NCBI GenBank assembly: GCA_964019135.1
Contig: OZ025248.1
Location: 37,441,670-37,505,669, forward strand
Length of the DNA: 64,000 nt
Origin: Arenicola marina
Lineage: Eukaryota; Annelida; Polychaeta; Arenicolidae
Reading direction: 5' to 3'
In this document: positions 24,836 to 36,081 of the stretch, piece after piece
Numbering within the stretch: the stretch's first letter is position 1
Layout: each line of letters begins with the position of its first letter
Position numbers and translations under genes: made by a program
Notes under the pieces: generated by a model
Databases searched by the model: none
What the model was told of the DNA's origin: nothing
What the model saw: the letters and a program-made list of their open reading frames with translations, nothing else

Positions 24836-25703
24836 GTAGCTGGCAGGGGGAGGTAGGGTGGGGTGGGGAGGAAATTGTACCGTTGTCCGTCCCCTCCGGT
24901 CGCCTTCCCCTGATGTTCGCAGTATTCAAGCCGTGTTGCTCATGTCGCCCACTTTTGCACCCCCTCCCTCCCAACCCGAAATGCCCTACTACGCCACTCT
25001 GTTATCCCTCCACCCTTCCCAACACCCCCTAAAAAACCCCACCCCTCTCACACACACGGTAGAATATCTCAGCGAAATCCATAGACATGGCTCGCGATAA
25101 AACACGAAAGAATGTGGCCGACCTGTGCGCATTTTTGTGTCCGTCTTTTATAAACTGCCCATACCAGTACTTACTGGGTTGTGGCGTCAGGCAGCGGCTC
25201 ATGCAATAGCTACAACGTACAACTGGTGTATCTTTGTGACGTCGCACCTGGCTATATATGGAATATAATGGTTGCCATAAGTCAAAACTAATAAATGCAA
25301 TAAGGATAAGAGTTTTTGTGTGTGCCATGAGAACAGATGTTTCGGCGTCTTATTCGTTATTGTAGTCATGACCCTTAACTCACTCTCTCCGTCTGTAGAT
25401 AACAAAGCAATGACAGCAATGGTAAACAACGGTTGGGAGATTCGACTAGAGCGCGAGGATCGTGTGACGCCCCAAGAGGATGGCACTTGTGGTGCTCAGT
25501 CAGGGCTGGCTTTTTGTAGCTGCCTGGCACTTCCGGGCAGGCCGTATAGATGGGGCCTCATCCCGACGTCTGGTGGGTCCCTCTGGTGGCTCCCTCTGGT
25601 CAACCACTTCTTCGTTGGTTTGTCACATGGCGAAAGGGGAGGGGGGATCATGGTCTGCGTGAAACCAGGTTGACAACACAATACCAGTGCGGTACGTGGC
25701 AGA

Positions 25704-26222
25704 GGATGGGGTGTGGGGTGTGGGGTGTGGGGTGTGAGGTGTGGGGTGTGGGGTGTGGGGTGTGGGGTGTGGGCTGTGCGGTGTGCGGTGTGGGGTGTAA
25801 GGTGTGGGGTGTGGGGTGTGGGGTGTGGGGTGTGAGGTGTGGGGTGTGAGGTGTGGGGTGTGGGGTGTGGGGTGTGGGGTGTGGGGTGTGGGGTGTGGGG
25901 TGTGCGGTGTGGGGTGTGCGGTGTGGGGTGTGAGGTGTGGGGTGTAGGGTGTGGGGTGTGGGATGTGGGGTGTGAGGTGTGGGGTAAGGGGTGTGGGCTG
26001 TGCTGTGTGGGGTGTGGGGTGTGGGGTGTGAGGTGTGGGGTGTGCGGTGTGCGGTGTGGGGTGTGGGGTGTGCGGTGTGCGGTGTGCGGTGTGCGGTGTG
26101 GGGTCTGAGGTGTGAGGTGTGGGGTGTGGGGTGTGGGGTGTGGGGTGTGGGATGTGAGGTGTGGGGTGTGGGGTGTGGGGTGTGGGGTGTGCGGTGAGCG
26201 GTGTGGGGTGTGGCATGTGGAG
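25704..26222 (+). repeat. GGGGTGT 7-bp array, about 74 units
   Basis: Long G-rich array of ggggtgt with variants gaggtgt, gcggtgt and gggatgt. The plus strand holds many closely spaced G4 runs and could form G-quadruplexes (inference). It is the expanded form of the C-rich arrays at 380-510 and 57506-57630 in opposite-orientation F copies. The open frames on both strands (cycles of GVGCGVW or TPHPTPH) are products of the repeat, not genes. Confidence 0.95.
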
Positions 26223-26830
26223 TGTTTAGTTAAACCTGGAATACCGTCAGGGGTGTGGGGGTGGCGGGAATAATGTAAATCATGGGTACAGGGAGACCGG
26301 AATGTGGATCGATGGGTAAATTGGTATATTATGCCACTTTTACGCCATGCGCCATGCCCCAAGTTACCACAGAGACGATGCGATGACAGCAATCCCCAGG
26401 ACACCAGCCATCCACTGCGGAGGCTGTGCAATGGAGTCGCTCCAAAGCCACTGGCTCCTAATCGTTGTAAGCTATCGGGTCAGCCCTATAAAGGAACCAG
26501 TCAGATAAACGTCGTAAATCTTCGTGCAGACATAACTTTACCATGGGTATGTTTTGACCCCGATGACTTGGTTAAACAACACCATGTCCCTCGGCATCAT
26601 ACCCAGCCGGTGCCGTGCTTTAAGACATAATCACATTGAGTTTAAAGACACACGTGTGTACACGATGCTGAGTTGTCTCGGCGGCATGATGAGAGTTGTA
26701 CTACCGCAGGCGGAGAACAGCTGCGCCCAGCCTAATATATACACCGTCCACGCCACACAACATAATGTGCATTGGTTACATGTTGGAGATGCAACGACGG
26801 GCATCGTCACATTGGACTTCAGGTGGATCG

Positions 26831-27036
26831 CTTCAGCCCACCCGGCCATGGCTTGACATGTACCGATAGTGCGACCCATATTACTGATATCTCAGGATTA
26901 CTTCAGCCCACCCGGCCATGGCTTGACCTGTACCGCTAGCGCAATCCATATTACTGATATCTCAGGATTACTTCAGCCCACCCGGCCATGGCTTGACCTG
27001 TACCGCTAGCGCAATCCATATTACTGATATCTCAGG
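26831..27036 (-). repeat. 70-bp tandem repeat, three units
   Basis: Units start with cttcagcccacccggccatg at 26831, 26901 and 26971. The last two are nearly identical, which suggests recent duplication. The same motif is single near 16675-16710 (copy 2) and present four times at 55210-55460. Confidence 0.9.
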
Positions 27037-30000
27037 CGATTCGAAGGTTATATAAACATGTCACGACATCGGATTATGTGTGAGTTGATATTTATTTTTA
27101 AAACTTTGACATGAGTGAGAAAAATGAGGTGCCTAATTGACTAATTGACCTGCGACATTAAACTGAAAGGTAGTGAAAGCAACTGGAAATGGTTTCCTCC
27201 AGTCTCACGTAGAAACCCTTTTTGTAGCCAGAAAATAAGCAAAATGTCAGAGCTCATTTAGGGAGCGGGCAGGACGGGCAGGGTTAGAGCATTTCGTCAA
27301 AGATCATTCACTGCTGGAGGCCGCAGTGCCATGCTGCCTCGTAAGAAATTACTGAAAACATTTCGCGCACCACTGCGAGCGCCTGTTGCTGTGAAAAGCC
27401 TAAGATCGTGTTCTCCACCAGATAACCGTGCAGACACCACGCCGCTGGCGTACCTGGCATGCGTATCGCGGTTAGATATCAAATCCAGGTGTAATTAGCG
27501 CGCCGAAAAAAAAACATTTCTTTTTATTTTGGAATAAAACATTGACCAGGCTTTATTGCTCTTATTTTGTGCAAAAAATCTGAATATTATAATGGGTAAT
27601 TTGTGAGCTATTCTGAGATAGTACTTGTTGACATGGCAGCATGACCGTTCAGCCTCATTTGCTTGGTTGGATACTCCCATTGTGCTTACTTTAAATCTGT
27701 TTATCGTGTCAGTGCCATTATACTCAATGTGTATAGTGAAAACATGATTGGGATTAATAAGTGAGCACAACTGTCGAAATGTGGGTCGAGTTAACCTGGA
27801 CGAACGACGTTTTTCAGAAGGTTACTGCTCTTCAAATGAAATGCCTCGTGGTGCTTCGACTAATTATAAGTTGACTTTCGGGTAAAATGAAACGACAAAA
27901 TCCGCAACAGAATGTAAAACTCATGCCCGGCGCCAGTTGGACTTGGTGGGGACCAATACTTGGGAAAACGCTCACCCGGCGAGACTCCCGGCACATAGTG
28001 ATCGGCAAGAAACAGACCCTGGAGACACAGTCTGGCTTCTCTTGAGACGCTCTTGCAGGCAAACCTTTGCCCCGCGGCGCTCTCTACGAGAGGTCGACGC
28101 GAGCTGGCGTGATTTGACGAGACAGGAACGTCCGTGTTCTAAGAACTACAGGCGATTTGTATCTCTCTCTTGTATCTCTGATTAATGAAGGTGTGCTGAG
28201 TGGAAACCTGGCTTCCAGTAACAGGGCGCGCATGTCATGATTTGGGTGTACAGCCTATTGCAATCGCTACCTTGTTCCAAGATGTTGTTCGACGCCAGTG
28301 GTGGTATTCTTATAAAAGGCGAAAGCTACGCACGAAATATGCCTCTTTTTCGTAGCCCCTCACGCTTCTGGCGGTAGTAAACAGAATCACAGCATGTTTT
28401 GCTTTTGGTGAGTGATAATTGTGTGAGTGGCGTTTTAAGTATTGCTAGCCGGGAAAATCCATTCAGGGTGATACTTAGCGTTCAGTGGATTTGCTTAGCG
28501 CTAAGTTCGGCCTATAAAAAAGACTCAGGAGAGGACTGTGGCAAGACACTTAAGCATAGCTCACATATTACGCACACTTTTCAAACATTTCACACTTAAT
28601 GCGTGACAATAGGACTGGAATCAAGGTTTTGAGCCGAAGAATCAGGTTCCATGAGTGCGAAATCTAGTTTTGCCCCAAACACCTTTTTTTTATTTGATTC
28701 ATTGCTTGCGTCGGCCTACTTCGAATCACAGTTTTTGGCCTAGCCGATGGCTGTGGTGATATCGCTACTTGCGCAGCTCCTCTCTACAGTGGACTGAACC
28801 TATAGAAGACTCATTGCAGTGCCATGCTGATAGGATCACCATGTACTCCACCCCTTTTTGTCACCCCAACCGCCTACATGCTGCAGTCGGGACCCCCAGC
28901 ACCATCAGTGACAGGCACAGGTCTTGTTCACGACGCACGGCCGGTAAAGTTTTGTCTGTATATTGTGACGTAACTCGAACACAGGGAGTTTTCTCACACA
29001 GTAATTAATGTCCCACAGCAAATGCGATATCCAGCAGGAAGCGTGTGGGCACTGGCTGGCGGCATGATTACAGTTGTCACATTGTGTGCGGGGGGATGAG
29101 CAAAACTGAATCCATGATCTTCATTATGTGGCATATTTAACCCTCTGGTTGACTGTGACTGCACACCTCCCGTGCAGAGCTATTGTAATTTACAAGCACT
29201 AAACAGGGGAATTAACTACTGTGTGTTGAGGCATTTCTCCTGTTAATAGCAGAGACTATCTTCTACAAATAGCCAATATGGACGGGGCATCCACCACATG
29301 GTTCACGCGTTGAATTACCCGCAGTGGATTATGGATGGAGTTGGTGTTATACCCCATTGTAACATGGAGTGATTTATAACCACCGTGGCTCGCATTTTTT
29401 AAGCCAGTGCACAATTTCAGGCCGTCAATACATTATTTCAGATGACCAAGTCTTTAATCATCGTCAACAGTTTATACAGCGCCTAATATATCCGAATCAT
29501 TGTGGCCATTCTTCATTGTACAACTATCTAACCTAAATGCGCATTGGCTTAGGATCAGAGCAGTTCGAATCTCACGTCATCTCAGTCGACACTAGTCGAC
29601 AATGTGTCGCCCTTTAACGACGGCTCCATTGTCTCCAGGATATGATGTCATACCATTTCCATCACTGCGATTATTGCTGAGCCACAAACATGTCACACCG
29701 AGTTTTCGAACTCTGCCCTTGCTGAGAGGGTAAATGGATGGCCCTCCACGCGAGTGGTCTGTCACGAGGGGATTTCTGTTCAATGGGGGTGTCGGCTCCC
29801 TACTTGAATCAAAATATTTGATGTGTCGTTATATGTGTTCCTGCTAAGGCTAAATACATATGACAAGGGTGCTACCATTCCGTCTGATGCTTATTTGGTA
29901 TTAAAGGTGCTCGGCCACAATCGTCCCTCTGCATGATGACAGCTAATGCCGCATCCCTGTCCAACTAGTCATGGTCATCGTCATAAAAGCATTGTCTCAA

Positions 30001-30764
30001 GGCATCAAGGCTTAAGATTTGTCCCCAGTTTCCCTGCATTGTATTTTGGGGATATAATGGGCGGTGTGAGCAATAATCAGCCACCATCTCGGTGGCATTA
30101 CATCGTTGTTGAATCCCATTAAAGAAGAGATTAGTAGGTTACGATAAATGTGCATACGCTTCTGTGAATAAGGGCGGTAAAATGCGTTTCTGTCAAGCTG
30201 AAGTACATTATTTATCTGTTCTTTTTAAGGGGCAAAGGCTTGAAAACCGATCATTAAAGAAATTGCTCTAGGAGCAGCCAAAACAAACCAATAGCAAAAG
30301 ACCAATAAACCATTACGCTACTTAATTACAGCCATGGCATGGCACCCGTTAAAGGTGAAACACGTGTATATAATTCATTGTAATTTTTACCCAATAATTT
30401 ACGACAAAGTTTTTATTCATTCTCGCCTCAATAATTATAAACATGTCAAACAAACGTCACTCCATGATATTTGCGTACATTTTCTATTTTAACATCCTCC
30501 GTTTTTGTATTACGAGAAGCTTTCTGCACTTTGAGCAAGGTAATTAATTGTTACCTGCTGTTTATTTCGACGACGTTGAAGCTTTTCCTAGGAACAGATC
30601 CAGCGAACCATCCGATGGGGGATTATAAACCCTACTACTAGCCACGTCAGATGAGCTACATGACTTTAAATATTAACGACTTCATTACGCTCTCATGTCC
30701 TTTAACCATCCAGACTTCACAGGGCTAAAATCTCACTATGTAACTTAATTTTGCCTCCGCGTTG

Positions 30765-30782
30765 CTAAAACGTACGATCGTT
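30765..30782 (+). repeat. Target site duplication, 3' side of the LINE
   Basis: ctaaaacgtacgatcgtt, 18 bp, identical to 36064-36081. The last two t residues could also belong to the LINE tail. Confidence 0.9.
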
Positions 30783-30897
30783 TTTTTTTGGTTTTTTTGT
30801 TTTTTTTTTATTTCCATAATCGTACAGCAAGTTGTGACATCAGGCAGACAGAATATATGTTATATTGTTAAGAATATACAACTATGCACGAGAGGGA

Positions 30898-33800
30898 TCA
30901 TGCTAGAAGAGGGATGACCGGTTTCCATTTTCTTAGAAATATTGTCTCGCTACGGTATCGTTCTGTTATTCCAAATTTTTCTATATCGTAATAATATTTA
31001 ATACAATTTATCAAGCCACAGAGAACAGGGGTAACCTGAGCCCATTTACACTGATAGATATACTTTTTTCCAATGATAATTATATGGTTAAGCAGGCGAG
31101 AAAACGGCGCGGTTGTCACTCCTAACATCACAGTCTGAGCCGAAATGAATGTGCCAATGTCTTCTTCAGTGAGATTTCTAAACAAAGCTATAAATTCTGA
31201 CCATAATGACTTCACTGGTTGACAATAATAAAATAGATGTTCTATCGTCTCACACTCGTTACCGCAAAAGCCACACATATCAGAGTTAACTATTTTACTC
31301 ATGTATAAGAACTTATTCGTTACGGTTGTTCTGTGTAATATCATAAACTGAAAACTTCTCGTTCTCTCATCCGTAGTGGCGTTCACCGGTAATTTATATA
31401 ATGTTTTCCATGTATCCCTTTCGATTTGTACACCTAAAATATCTGACCATTTACCCTCATTATTCCGCCCGTATGTCAGTGATTTAACTAATGTTTTATA
31501 AGTTTCGTTGCACACACGCTTCATCTGCTTTATATGATTCGTAAATTTACAAACAACTGATTTTAGCTTTATACCTCCTCTTAACATTTCATATTTCCAT
31601 TCTCTGGGAATAGAATGGATCAGCCCGTAGAAATCCGCAAAATTTATGCGAATATCAAACTTTATGCAAAAATCATTCCAGCCCATGAACTCCCCTTGTT
31701 CGTTAATAACATCATTAGCAAAAACTATACCTTTCTTGATAAATTCGGTCTTTCTACATATAACATTTTCATTAGTCATAAAATAAGTATTCCACAAAGG
31801 ATACTCCAACACATTACGGGTAATCTCAATATCCTTGCTCACTTGCCTGTAGCAGTACCAGGAATTAAAAACATCAGCCCAAAATGGGTTTTCTACCTTA
31901 ATAAAATTTCTTAATGAATGCAAATCTAATTCCCAACAATGTACTTTTTCACCACAAATAGTATCACAGAACAAATCTTGCCATGCTCCCTCTTGCCGGA
32001 TAAGTTTTTGAATCCAAGTCAATTTCAAAGCTTGCAACATGGATTTTGTATGCGTAAGGTTAACGCCCCCCTCTTCTATTGACTGGGCCATTCTATTTAA
32101 CGAGAGCTTAGGTTTTTTCTTGTTCCAAACAAAATTTCGAATGGCACCGTCAATTTTGTCTAGATAACGCTTTTCCGGCATAGGTAGAGCAGACATCACA
32201 TGTATCAATTTTGGCAAGGCAAGAGTTTTTACTACTGTGACCCGACCACGGAGCGAAAGTCTTCGTTTACTGTATGCATTCAATATCTTTTCAAATTCGG
32301 CAATTTTGGACTCGTAATTTATCATTACCATCTTCTTTAAGTCAACATGAAAACTTATTCCTAACAACCGAAACTCCTTTACCCAAGTCAATGGCAAATC
32401 TGGACATATGTTCTGTTTTTCTTGTTCAAACTTCCCAAGCCATATAACATTAGTTTTGTCAACATTAATTTTCAGTCCAGAGCAGTAATGGAAGGCCTTC
32501 AGTTTCCGTAAAGCATTTCTAACGGATGACTCACAACCATCTAATAAAAGAAACGTATCATCCGCGTACTGTCCAATCTTATATTCTTTCTTTCCAACAA
32601 TTATGCCCTTAATATTATTATCTTGCTTAATAGCCATTGCCAAAGGCTCAATGGACAAAATGAATAAATATGGCGATAATGGGTCGCCCTGTCTACAGCC
32701 TCTTCCGAGAGCAAAAAACTGTGAAAAATTCCCATTATTAATGACACAACTCTCAGGACATCCATATAAAATATTAAACCACCTCATAAAAGATTCTCCG
32801 AAGCCATATGACCGTAATACTTGACGTATATAACCCCAACTTAACGTATCGAACGCTTTTTCAAAATCTATAAGCAGAAGCATACCAGATTTTCTATTCT
32901 GAATTAAATAGTGCATGATATCATAGATCAATCTAGTGTTTTCTCCTATAAATCTATTTTGAATAAAACCTTTCTGATCCGAACTGATTATTTCCGGGAG
33001 CACATTTTTTAATCTGTGAGCGAAAATACCTGATAATATTTTATAATCAGCGTTAAGAAGAGAGATAGGGCGCCAATTCTTTAAATATTCTCGCGGCTTA
33101 TCGCCCTTGGGCAAACAAGTTATAATCCCTTGTCGTTGAGTAATCGACAGAGAACCTGTTACATATGCATATCGAAGACTTCTAACCAAATAGACACCTA
33201 TATCGGTCCAGAAAAATTTATAAAAATCAATAGGGAACCCATCACTTCCTGGCGACTTGTTATTTTTCATGTTTTTAACTACTTGAAGTATTTCTCTGCT
33301 TTCGATATCGACATCGCATAACTCCTTTAATGTATCATCGAGACATTTAATATTTTTATCGTTAAAAAAACCCGGCATTTGTTCTGATGCCTGGGCATAG
33401 TCACAGTTCGCATATAACTTCTCGTAATAACCCTTTTGTTCTTGAATTATTCTCTCCTGATCCAATATCAATTCTTTGCCAACAATTAGTTTATTTATAA
33501 GCTTGTTAACATAGTTACGCTTTTCAAGATTACAAAAATATTTGCTCGGCTTTTCTCCTTCTTCATAAAACTGTGACCTTGCCCTTAAAATGATTCCCTT
33601 GATTTTTGGCAGTCTCAATTTCTCTAGCTTCGCTTTTAGAATTTCCAACTCACTATAGTCACCGGTACTAGATTCTTCAAGCTGCTGAATTCTCAGCTCT
33701 AGCGACTTTTCTTCTTTTAATTCCATCTTCTTCTTATAACTGGAATAGCTGATTGTACTACCTCGTATCTCCATTTTTAACATTTCGAAAAACATTTGGT

Positions 33801-34248
33801 CATTAATAGTAAGGTTAACAATTTCCCGTTTTGAACAGTCACCGGAGCTACTATACATATCAACAGTTTTCGCGATACATGCCTTCACCAGCTTTACATA
33901 GTCAACGTCTCGCCTTAAAGATGTATTAAATTTCCAGAAGCCTTTACCCCTCTCCGCTAAATAAAAATCTATATCAATTGTAACCAAAGAGTGATCTGTT
34001 CTATATCCTGGCTTTATGTCTGCGCCTTTCATCATTGCATGAATATCCGCAGTTACTAAATAAAAATCTAATCTAGCGCGTTGTGATTTGCGCTGCGAGT
34101 TGGTCCAAGTGAAGCGTCTCATGTTCGGGTGATTGACACGCCAGCAATCTAACAATTCTAACCTTTCTATTAAATTCAATACAGTTCTCTTCGCTTTAAC
34201 GTTATTTTCTCTGACATAACCCCGCGTATCACATTTATAGTCCAGCAC
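30898..34248 (-). CDS. LINE ORF2: end of endonuclease, reverse transcriptase, C-terminal zinc motif
   Basis: An uninterrupted 1116-residue frame. Residues 44-95 are the end of the APE-type endonuclease (RRFTWTNSQRKSQRARLDFY and the catalytic-site TDHSLV at 84-89). Reverse-transcriptase motifs follow: SPGSDGFPIDFY at 332, LKNWRPISLLNADYKIL near 389, LLLIDFEKAFD at 457 (first catalytic Asp at 461), GRGCRQGDPLSPYLF at 515, and YADD at 561-564. The C-terminus has C992-x2-C995...H1004-x4-C1009 (CGFC...EHLFYYC), the zinc-knuckle-like motif of L1-group ORF2 proteins. The protein nicks target DNA and copies its own RNA at the nick. The first Met used here is internal: the natural ORF2 start is upstream at 34655, cut off by a stop at 34282-34284. 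Clade call (L1/Tx1) rests on these motifs, not on a tree. Confidence 0.92.
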   Translation of the reverse strand: MLDYKCDTRGYVRENNVKAKRTVLNLIERLELLDCWRVNHPNMRRFTWTNSQRKSQRARLDFYLVTADIHAMMKGADIKPGYRTDHSLVTIDIDFYLAERGKGFWKFNTSLRRDVDYVKLVKACIAKTVDMYSSSGDCSKREIVNLTINDQMFFEMLKMEIRGSTISYSSYKKKMELKEEKSLELRIQQLEESSTGDYSELEILKAKLEKLRLPKIKGIILRARSQFYEEGEKPSKYFCNLEKRNYVNKLINKLIVGKELILDQERIIQEQKGYYEKLYANCDYAQASEQMPGFFNDKNIKCLDDTLKELCDVDIESREILQVVKNMKNNKSPGSDGFPIDFYKFFWTDIGVYLVRSLRYAYVTGSLSITQRQGIITCLPKGDKPREYLKNWRPISLLNADYKILSGIFAHRLKNVLPEIISSDQKGFIQNRFIGENTRLIYDIMHYLIQNRKSGMLLLIDFEKAFDTLSWGYIRQVLRSYGFGESFMRWFNILYGCPESCVINNGNFSQFFALGRGCRQGDPLSPYLFILSIEPLAMAIKQDNNIKGIIVGKKEYKIGQYADDTFLLLDGCESSVRNALRKLKAFHYCSGLKINVDKTNVIWLGKFEQEKQNICPDLPLTWVKEFRLLGISFHVDLKKMVMINYESKIAEFEKILNAYSKRRLSLRGRVTVVKTLALPKLIHVMSALPMPEKRYLDKIDGAIRNFVWNKKKPKLSLNRMAQSIEEGGVNLTHTKSMLQALKLTWIQKLIRQEGAWQDLFCDTICGEKVHCWELDLHSLRNFIKVENPFWADVFNSWYCYRQVSKDIEITRNVLEYPLWNTYFMTNENVICRKTEFIKKGIVFANDVINEQGEFMGWNDFCIKFDIRINFADFYGLIHSIPREWKYEMLRGGIKLKSVVCKFTNHIKQMKRVCNETYKTLVKSLTYGRNNEGKWSDILGVQIERDTWKTLYKLPVNATTDERTRSFQFMILHRTTVTNKFLYMSKIVNSDMCGFCGNECETIEHLFYYCQPVKSLWSEFIALFRNLTEEDIGTFISAQTVMLGVTTAPFSRLLNHIIIIGKKYIYQCKWAQVTPVLCGLINCIKYYYDIEKFGITERYRSETIFLRKWKPVIPLLA

Positions 34249-34281
34249 CTCGTATTCTCAAGCTTGTCTATTTTCTCTTGT

Positions 34282-34655
34282 CTACAGTTCCTCATAAAAC
34301 GCAGGACAATCTTTATTCGGACCATAAATAGTAACCAATGTCAATCTTTTACTGCAGAGCGTGACGTCTAATAATAACAAATTTCCAGCTTCATCAGTAT
34401 CCGTGCCATGCACAGTGTATTCAAACGTATTCCTTAACAGGATAGCAACCCCCCTAGCATGTGACGAATTGGAGTTAAAATAGCACGTTCCGTCGAATTC
34501 TTCTTTTAAAGCACTTTGTTTCAATTCATCCAAATGGATATCTTGCAGACAATACACGCAGGCATTTTTCCCTACAAGCCAGTTAAGAACATCAACTTTT
34601 TTTGCGGCATTGCAAGTCCCCTAACGTTCATGCTAAAAATAGACAGGTAACTCAT
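34282..34655 (-). pseudogene. LINE ORF2 N-terminal endonuclease portion (broken)
   Basis: The likely ORF2 start is the ATG at 34655-34653 (MSYLSIFSMNVRGL). The NVRGL motif is the usual first block of L1-type endonucleases. A one-base shift near 34618 follows; in the next frame come NAAKKVDVLNWLVG and CVYCLQDIHLDE, then HARGVAILLRN and LTLVTIYGPNKD. A TAG stop at 34282-34284 separates it from the 1116-residue frame, which is in the same phase. The catalytic Glu normally in the QE(T/I)H block reads Asp (LQDIH), so this copy may be altered in activity as well as broken. Confidence 0.88.
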
Positions 34656-35682
34656 GTTCACGTTATTCTAATGTAAAAGTCAATTATTACTGTAACTCTC
34701 ATCATAGATGTCTTTGTCACATTGCTTTGTACGATTATGGATTTCATTGTTCGAGTATAAATTACGGGATTTAGATTATATAAATTTAAACCAAGTACCA
34801 CCAAATAGCGATAACAAAAAAATAAAGGGGAAAAAAAGAAGAAAAAAAGAAAAAATCACCCAAGGGCCCCCAGCGGTAGAACGAGGGTCCCAGCGGTGCA
34901 CATGGGTTGCCTATCTTCTATTTACAATATGCTCAGTTGTTCTCTGTTATTGACTCGCGTTTCATTGTCACGTGCATAAACATTGCACCAATGCTGTCTG
35001 TGAGCAGTAATAACATGAGCAACTAACGGACCTCGGCCCGTGGCTGCACAACAACAACTCTCTCTCGAGTAACATTACATAGCACTTGACCAACAGCAAA
35101 TTGAAAAACACTATGTATATATGATATCCGCCTATATTACTAAGATTTGTATCAATGAGCGCGAAACAGCGGCACTCAACAAAAAAACACAATATAACGG
35201 CCCCAACATTGCATAAAGCTAGGTAAACACAAACAGTCGCTCATAGAAAAATACAGATGGACTCCTTGCCGCTCAGGCACTGCCCCACAAATACACCAAT
35301 ACACGCTGAGTGCGACACGAAAAAAATCGAAAATTAGCGCATACATTCCACCCCGTAAAAGTTCATCTCAGTTCCCACAGCTATGACGGTTATAAAAGTA
35401 TAAATGTGATATATGTTTTCAGCACCTTTTACTAGAATTACGCGAGAGAGCGACACACCAACCGAAATCGGCCTCACCAATACCCAAATCAGGCTAAACA
35501 CACACGGCCGCCCATAGAACAACAACAATGAACTTCTAAATTGACTCATGGCCGCTTGGCACTACTGACCCACACCTGTACCCAGCTCGGTGTCACGGTC
35601 GCTTGGTTTAGGGGTCGTATCAAAAACATGTTTGCAAAAAGATTATTATAACCAACATACCTGGGTTAGCATATAGACCTGG
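34656..35682 (-). other. Inter-ORF region of the L1/Tx1-like LINE
   Basis: About 1.0 kb between the ORF1 stop and the ORF2 start, without a conserved frame. It seems to contain a diverged direct duplication with a period near 270 bp (around 35110-35246 and 35390-35517, sharing ggtaaacacaaac/ggctaaacacacac and the following catag). A purine-rich tract lies at 34815-34860. Function unknown; it could hold an internal promoter or ribosome-entry signal, but that is speculation. Confidence 0.5.
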
Positions 35683-36063
35683 TTATCTGTCACACTGCAG
35701 CCAACTCTCGGGGAGAGACCCCAACTTATCCACCGTGTATGCTTTGCCATCTACCAAAAGTCTGTCCCCTTGCACCATGGCGCGCTTGCCGTCTCGTCGT
35801 GCCGCTCTCATGACCGGGATTAGCGTCCTGTGTCGCTCCTGCAGTTCCCTCGGGAAATCTTCCTCGACAAAGATGTTGGTCCCACGAAGGCGTTGCTTGT
35901 TCCTCCATACCTTTTCCCTGTCAGGATGGAATGCGAAGCGCGCGATGATAGGTCGGCCCCGGGTCCGTTTGTCTCCAGGCGACGGCTTGGCGCCCAGTCT
36001 GTGACAGCGCTGTAGCTTCGTCTCGCCGTCCAGATCCAGCTTGTTCTTGATGACTTCTTGGAC
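35683..36063 (-). pseudogene. LINE ORF1 C-terminal part (5'-truncated)
   Basis: An open minus-strand frame runs from the insertion edge (36063) to a TAA at 35683-35685. It reads LQRCHRLGAKPSPGDKRTRG, RPIIARFAFHPDREKVW, LRGTNIFVEEDFPRELQERH and LIPVMRAARRDGKRAMVQGD, then LLVDGKAYTVD. This is the RRM-to-C-terminal-domain region of L1-type ORF1 proteins, the nucleic-acid chaperone that coats the element's RNA. The coiled-coil N-terminal half is missing because the insertion stops here, so no start codon remains. The frame is clean, in keeping with a recent insertion. Confidence 0.88.
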
Positions 36064-36081
36064 CTAAAACGTACGATCGTT
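36064..36081 (+). repeat. Target site duplication, 5' side of the LINE
   Basis: ctaaaacgtacgatcgtt, identical to 30765-30782. Confidence 0.9.

Larger units (their letters stand above)
22185..27260 (-). repeat. Module F, copy 3 (inverted)
   Basis: Read on the minus strand: linking part (27260-27040), 70-bp repeats, head (26750 down), 7-mer array, blocks matching 600-1140 of copy 1, 26-bp minisatellite, a block matching 60770-61220 and 62510-62990, then (after the LINE at 22932-24129) a block matching 61220-61600, and the SINE-like end. It retains the complete order of parts and is the best guide to the ancestral F module. Confidence 0.75.
30783..36063 (-). mobile_element. L1/Tx1-like LINE, 5.3 kb, 5'-truncated in ORF1
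   Basis: Flanked by an 18-bp perfect duplication (30765-30782 and 36064-36081), which gives exact ends. The T-rich run at 30783-30810 is the poly(A)-like tail of a minus-strand element. From its 5' end it holds the C-terminal part of ORF1 (cut at the insertion edge), a 1-kb inter-ORF region, ORF2 with endonuclease, reverse transcriptase and a C-terminal zinc motif, and a short 3' UTR. The unoccupied target is visible in sister modules: gttgctaaaacttagcaagg near 48848 and, inverted, near 10180-10210. The perfect duplication and only two disabling changes in ORF2 suggest a fairly recent insertion. Confidence 0.95.

Noticed and set aside
25704-26222. Interstitial telomere
   Set aside because: The unit GGGGTGT is not the TTAGGG expected for most animals, and sister arrays are degenerate minisatellites at a fixed module position.
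25496-26431. 311-residue minus-strand Thr/Pro/His frame
   Set aside because: Product of the 7-bp array; the frame is not kept in the sister copies at 380-510 and 57506-57630.
28300-28520. Promoter with TATA boxes
   Set aside because: TATA-like words in AT-varied DNA with no gene downstream and no conservation check possible by eye.
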